A stretch of 64,000 nt of DNA from JAGQOZ01 sp041399205 (GTDB lineage: Bacteria > Planctomycetota > Planctomycetia > Pirellulales > Pirellulaceae), in assembly GCA_041399205.1 (NCBI GenBank), contig JAWKTK010000005.1:186001-250000 (forward strand), given 5' to 3'. Under the pieces are notes generated by a model, which saw nothing but the letters and a program-made list of their open reading frames with translations, ran no database searches and had not been told where the DNA came from. A program made the translations under genes and the position numbers. Positions 60,106 to 64,000 of the stretch are shown here, in pieces (the stretch's first letter is position 1; every line of letters starts with the position of its first letter).

Positions 60106-61089
60106 TCAATCAGGACTACCCAACTCCACAACAGCCATCTTCCGTTCATCCCAGCTGTGCCAAAAAAGGATATACGCCGTGTTCGGGAACTGGGCCTTTG
60201 TTTCGGTCAGAATGTTGGCAAGGTTGTACGAGTGATCATTGTGGCTGGGTCCAAATTCGCAAAATGCAAATGGCTTCTTGGTTTGTTGCAATGCGGAATA
60301 GGATCGATTTTGATCGACCAGACTCGTGTCGTTTCCGTAGAAATCCAGCCCCACGACATCTACAACGTCATCGCCCGGATAGTAGTGCATGACGGGGAAT
60401 TCGCGATGCGCTTCGTACTGAACTGATGGCGAGTAGACCCAAATCAGATTGTCCAAATTATTGCGAACCGCCAGTTCTTGGTGTAGTTCTCGCCAAAGAC
60501 GTACAAATTCTTCGGAAGAAAAACGTGGATGATTCTGAGAACCACCCCACCAAAACCATCCGCCATTCATTTCGTGGAATGGTCGAAACAGCACCGCTAC
60601 ATCTTCCGCTTTCAACCGCTTTAGAGTTCGCACCAGCTGATCCACCATTCCACTCCAACGAATATTCGCAGCCGTGCCATGCTGAAATAGTTCCGCCGGA
60701 TTTACGTTTTCGACGTCATGGGAATCAGTACCTCGCCATGGGTTTTGCGGATGCATGCTAATCGTCACCACTCCGCCGCGCCGAGCGTGATTGACGGCCA
60801 GCGCAAATTCGTCGTCATCTAGCCGCAATCGTTCGAACCCCAGATCCATGCCCAATACGGGGAGTCGATATCTTTTTGATTTCAGAAGCGGTTCGAACCA
60901 ACGAAGATGGCCAACGACCATGTCTTGGTCGGAATGTCCGATGTTCTGCCCCAGCCACGGATCTTGGGATGTACTTGCGTGTCGCAAGCATTCCATAACG
61001 TCCGCCGGTCTCAGTGACTGCGCCCAGCCCGATGTCGTGACAAGAATGGAAGCTAAAACGCAAAAGACACTCAATCGAAACGCATGCAT
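60106..61089 (-). CDS. GH26-like beta-mannanase, exported
   Basis: 327 residues from ATG 61089, with GGAAAAG upstream and a signal peptide (FRLSVFCVLASILVTTSGWAQ); the frame runs open to 61329. The catalytic acid/base is in RPFHEMNGGWFWWG (HEMN) and the nucleophile in FAFCEFGPS; VGHLRWFEPLLKSKRYRLPV, ISMHPQNPW and VVGLDFY are further GH26 signature parts. GH26 enzymes cut beta-1,4-mannan (some act on other beta-glucans). Its stop lies one base from the stop of the giant gene, so the two converge tail to tail. Confidence 0.85.
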   Translation of the reverse strand: MHAFRLSVFCVLASILVTTSGWAQSLRPADVMECLRHASTSQDPWLGQNIGHSDQDMVVGHLRWFEPLLKSKRYRLPVLGMDLGFERLRLDDDEFALAVNHARRGGVVTISMHPQNPWRGTDSHDVENVNPAELFQHGTAANIRWSGMVDQLVRTLKRLKAEDVAVLFRPFHEMNGGWFWWGGSQNHPRFSSEEFVRLWRELHQELAVRNNLDNLIWVYSPSVQYEAHREFPVMHYYPGDDVVDVVGLDFYGNDTSLVDQNRSYSALQQTKKPFAFCEFGPSHNDHSYNLANILTETKAQFPNTAYILFWHSWDERKMAVVELGSPD

Positions 61090-61405
61090 ACAAAGCTTTT
61101 CCGCAAACCGTGATTTTTTATCCCACGGTATTGTACGTCGCAAATCTCCCAGCGCTAAAGCTACGTCAAAAGTAGGGAAACAGCCCTGCCCTTTTGCGAC
61201 CGATATGCCCGTTTTGCACGAGCAATCTTGCGTTTCCCAAGAAAAAATGAACTTTCCGACACCCAATGCGTCAATACTGGGTAAACCTGAACGAAGTTCC
61301 AGTTCTGGCAGAACTTGTCGGTCCTCCACTGCGTATCAACGGCTTAAGCCACAAAACCTGAGAAATTTTCCAAGGAGCATTCGCACGAGCGATTGAGATC
61401 ACGGT
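61090..61405. other. divergent intergenic region
   Basis: 316 bp between the leftward GH26-like gene and the rightward kinase gene. No clear gene; the leftward frame over part of it is an upstream extension of the hydrolase. It should hold two promoters; none is clear by eye. Confidence 0.4.
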
Positions 61406-62854
61406 ATGGACGGCCAATTTGACGATGCATTCAAGACGCTCGATCCGGACGATTCGTCCATCTGTTCGGATACTACTCGCGTGCTTTTACCGAGCCAACC
61501 AGCGGCGGTTACGGATACGTCGCCATCAGGCGTCCCCAGAATTCTAGGTGCCTACCGACTTCAAGAAATGATTGGGACCGGCGGGACGGCTCGTGTTTTT
61601 CGAGCGACCCAAGTGCGAACCGGCGAAATCGTGGCGCTCAAAGTCGTGGATCACCAGCGGCTTGGTGCGACTGAATTGGTTCAACTCAACTACGAATCCC
61701 AGATCGCGCAGAGCTTGACACATCGCCACATCGTTTCCACATCGGCATGCGGAAGCTCGCAAGGCTTTACTTACTTGGCCATGGAGTTAATAGATGGCAA
61801 CGACGCGCGAAAACTAGTCGCAACTGCCGGACAGCTGGCTATCGACGACGCTATCAGAATAATCTGCCAGGCAGCCACAGGACTCGACTACATGCATGGC
61901 CAAGGCTTGGTGCATCGAGATGTAAAGCCGTCCAACTTGATGGTTGACCTAGGCGGCAATGTCAAGTTGATCGACATGGGATTGTCACACGCAATTCACG
62001 AATCTACTCGACGTGACTGCGTCTTTGGAACATTGGACTATTTGGCGCCTGAACTGAGTCTCGCCGCTACGGCCGACGAACGTAGTGATATTTATAGCTT
62101 GGGATGTACTCTCTATTTTCTGTTAACTGGACAACGTGTTTTTCCGGCGACCAGTCCGATGCAATCGGTCATACTGCACCGCGAGGCACGCGTACCTGAC
62201 ATTGAGAGCCTGCGGCCGGATGTGCCATGCGAAATACGTCAACTACTTGAAAGCATGCTCGCCAAGCGAACGGAAGATCGGCCGCAATCGATGAGCGAAA
62301 TCGTCCATTCATTGGATGACATCAAGCGAAATGTAGCTATGCGGTCGGCAACCCATATTGATCGAGCGGTTCGCTCCGTTTCCGAAGGCGAATTGAACCA
62401 GACAGCGCCGATGATCGCGCCGGTTACACCCGTTCCCAATGGACGAGATCCCAAGACGTCGGACTGGAAAAAAGTTCTATCAATGGCTGTCTCGGCGTCA
62501 TTGTTACTGGCATGCGTCGGCCGCTGGTTTACCGCAACTGAAATTGACGCTGGTGCGGTTGCGGAAGTCTCGAATATCCAACAGTTTGCAGAAAATAATG
62601 CGGCATTGAATGCGGAATCGCTGGGCAATTGCAATGCAGCGTGCCAAGACGTTTGCCTGGCGTCTGTGGGTACAGACACGCCGATCGATTTCCCTCCGCC
62701 GATGCTGCCAGAATCGATGCCTGAACCAACGCGACTGCAAGCCACGTCGCAGCGAGTCGTGTTGTTGCATCTTGTTCGGCCCATGCAAACCGCATGTCGT
62801 CGTAATGTAGTATGTCGCACGACGATCATCGCGGTTTCTCTGCTACGAAAGTAA
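61406..62854 (+). CDS. membrane-anchored Ser/Thr protein kinase
   Basis: 482 residues. A Thr/Asp-rich head of about 45 residues, then an Hanks-type kinase (about 50-310): glycine loop GTGGTARV (57-64), K79 in ALKVV, HRDVKPSN (170-177) with D172, DMG at 190 in place of DFG, GTLDYLAPE, SDIYSLGCTLYFLLTG. One helix (KVLSMAVSASLLLACVGRW, about 355-374) should place a short Cys- and Pro-bearing tail outside. PknB-like kinases with this form are numerous in planctomycetes. DMG still supplies the metal-binding Asp, so activity is expected. The last 30 residues, rich in R and C, may be shifted out of frame. It converges with the CRTAC1 gene, 8 bp apart. Confidence 0.88.
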   Translation: MDGQFDDAFKTLDPDDSSICSDTTRVLLPSQPAAVTDTSPSGVPRILGAYRLQEMIGTGGTARVFRATQVRTGEIVALKVVDHQRLGATELVQLNYESQIAQSLTHRHIVSTSACGSSQGFTYLAMELIDGNDARKLVATAGQLAIDDAIRIICQAATGLDYMHGQGLVHRDVKPSNLMVDLGGNVKLIDMGLSHAIHESTRRDCVFGTLDYLAPELSLAATADERSDIYSLGCTLYFLLTGQRVFPATSPMQSVILHREARVPDIESLRPDVPCEIRQLLESMLAKRTEDRPQSMSEIVHSLDDIKRNVAMRSATHIDRAVRSVSEGELNQTAPMIAPVTPVPNGRDPKTSDWKKVLSMAVSASLLLACVGRWFTATEIDAGAVAEVSNIQQFAENNAALNAESLGNCNAACQDVCLASVGTDTPIDFPPPMLPESMPEPTRLQATSQRVVLLHLVRPMQTACRRNVVCRTTIIAVSLLRK

Positions 62855-62862
62855 CGGCTTGG

Positions 62863-64000
62863 TCAATTGACCGAACCGTCGTGTAGCACTTGATGATATT
62901 GATCCACGGCGGGGTTTGCGATTCGCTGGGCATGTCCACCGGGCCAAATCACTTCCAGCGAATCGATAGCGTTCTGTTCGCCCAGACCAAAATGAACGGT
63001 CGCGGGATGTTGCGCATGAATCGAATCGCCCGACACGACACTCGCTACCCAGCGACGTTCCCCTGCTTGAGCGACGATTCTTGCTCCGTGCGGTGACCGA
63101 CCTCGCCCTTCTTCCTGCAAGCGAACGCCAATCCAATGTCCGGGCGTGGTCCACTGGTTTTCATAGACGTGCAGCAATTGGCCGTCTTGCCACCGGTCTT
63201 CCACCACCACCAAGTCGACTCGACCATCCGCGTCCAAGTCATCGCCTACAACGGCTCGACCATCATACTCTTGCCCCACGCCCATCAAGAAACCAATGCT
63301 GCGAAACTTCTGGCCAGCTTCGTTCATCAGCAGCGAATTCTTCTGATAGCCGTCCCATGATTCGCTACGATCTAGATAGCCTTCCAGAACGTCTTGAAAG
63401 ACTTGACTAACTGCAAACTTCGGCGCGGAACCATCTTCATAAATATCGTGACACCAAAAATGGCTGCAGTGATCCTTCGTTGATTCACCACTGGAATGCC
63501 CGTTGGCAACAAACAAGTCTTTGTCACCATCGTTATCAAAATCAAAAGCGGTCGAACCCCAAGACCAGCCCGTTCGGGCAACCGAATCCTTAAAGGCTGG
63601 CTGGTGGAAAACGTCTCCCTGCGCCAAGTACATGCGGTTTCCGTAACCCATGATCGAACGCATTGCATGCACTTCCGGCCGGTCTTCTCGTCCCAGTTTC
63701 ATGAACTCCAAGCGTCGAGCAGTCGTGGAGGCCATGCCGGTAACAAAAAAGTCCAACTTGCCATCCAGATTAAAGTCAGCAAAGGATGCGGACATGCCAA
63801 AGATATGGCGTTGGTCCAGTTTGTTAGTGACGTCCGTGAACTTGCCGGTACCGTCATTTTCGTACACATCGACGCCCGAAAAATCACTGATGACAATCAG
63901 GTCCAAGTCGCCGTCTTCGTCCCAGTCTAGGAAACTACTGCCATAGGTTCGTCGGTTACGCTTGGCGGCCAAACCGGCTTCTTCGGTGGCGGGCGTCAGC
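62863..64000 (-). CDS. CRTAC1/UnbV family protein, partial (N-terminus off window)
   Basis: The last 379 or so residues are visible; the frame is open through the right edge (LTPATEEAGLAAKRN), so the start lies outside. FG-GAP/VCBS-type integrin-like propeller repeats are seen: FLDWDEDGDLDLIVISDFSG, FADFNLDGKLDFFVTG, FDFDNDGDKDLFVANG and DDLDADGRVDLVVVED, each with Ca-binding Asp-rich loops. The C-terminus (GARIVAQAGERRWVASVVSG, HFGLGEQNAIDSLEVIWPGG) is the ASPIC/UnbV domain. Planctomycetes encode many such exported CRTAC1 proteins, role unknown. Convergent with the kinase gene. Confidence 0.88.
   Translation of the reverse strand, partial: LTPATEEAGLAAKRNRRTYGSSFLDWDEDGDLDLIVISDFSGVDVYENDGTGKFTDVTNKLDQRHIFGMSASFADFNLDGKLDFFVTGMASTTARRLEFMKLGREDRPEVHAMRSIMGYGNRMYLAQGDVFHQPAFKDSVARTGWSWGSTAFDFDNDGDKDLFVANGHSSGESTKDHCSHFWCHDIYEDGSAPKFAVSQVFQDVLEGYLDRSESWDGYQKNSLLMNEAGQKFRSIGFLMGVGQEYDGRAVVGDDLDADGRVDLVVVEDRWQDGQLLHVYENQWTTPGHWIGVRLQEEGRGRSPHGARIVAQAGERRWVASVVSGDSIHAQHPATVHFGLGEQNAIDSLEVIWPGGHAQRIANPAVDQYHQVLHDGSVN

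Noticed and set aside
1..64000. tRNA, rRNA, riboswitch, prophage or IS element
   Set aside because: Looked for by eye (T-loop strings, transposase or integrase motifs, terminal repeats) and none found.

Overview
The window looks like a chromosome segment from a marine planctomycete of the Pirellulales type. The supporting signs are moderate GC, many exported proteins that carry a planctomycete N-terminal motif (LEPR-XLL-like: LEALEARCLLA, IEGLEDRRFL, FDQLEDRRVL), EF-hand/dockerin-like C-termini of the GDxNxDGxFxSxDxV type, a YXWGXW-repeat protein, a DUF2760 gene next to two Hsp70 homologues, Tat-exported xylose-isomerase-like TIM barrels, a CRTAC1/UnbV protein and a Ser/Thr kinase with a membrane anchor. 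No rRNA, tRNA, CRISPR array, transposase or phage gene was seen.

Layout. 0.6-10 kb: ATP-grasp-like gene (frameshifted), exported esterase, BNR sialidase-like protein, Xaa-His dipeptidase (pepD), PhoD-type phosphatase, a small cysteine protein, a TIM-barrel protein and an SDR dehydrogenase. 10-12 kb: paired hairpins, a secreted VKA-repeat protein and a cluster of short dispersed repeats. 12-16.5 kb: a GntR/YtrA regulator translationally coupled to an ABC ATPase and a very long ABC permease, then a planctomycete hypothetical. 16.6-23.4 kb: a second TIM barrel, a vWA-STN-TPR giant and two small genes. 23.6-31 kb: CotH/LTD/LamG/dockerin protein, DUF423, esterase and BASS transporter. 31-40 kb: AEC transporter, DUF2760-Hsp70-Hsp70, ispD and a ThiF/MoeB-like E1. 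40.5-60 kb: a run of rightward exported giants (YXWGXW protein; PQQ-LamG-methyltransferase-PQQ fusion with a downstream GT2; NHL-dockerin-PEP protein; SGNH hydrolase with cadherin-like and dockerin parts; a PEP-CTERM protein; and a protein of about 2,240 residues with a TIM-barrel-like head and about 13 Ig/cadherin-like repeats). 60-64 kb: GH26-like mannanase, Ser/Thr kinase and the C-terminal part of a CRTAC1 protein that runs off the right edge.

Themes. The region is dominated by secretome and surface biology: polysaccharide or glycoprotein turnover (sialidase-like, GH26, SGNH esterase, alpha/beta hydrolases) and large repeat proteins that end in dockerin-like or PEP-CTERM modules. Two of the giants share a C-terminal module of about 175 residues followed by the same duplicated dockerin-like tail; this is the best candidate for an undescribed element.

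Caution. At least ten genes, including ispD and an Hsp70, are split by one or more small frame changes that restore conserved protein when bridged. Several 2-4 kb genes are intact. This pattern suggests uncorrected indels in the sequence, though local gene decay (especially at 55-58.6 kb) cannot be excluded. Such genes are given here as full spans with the inferred shift points.
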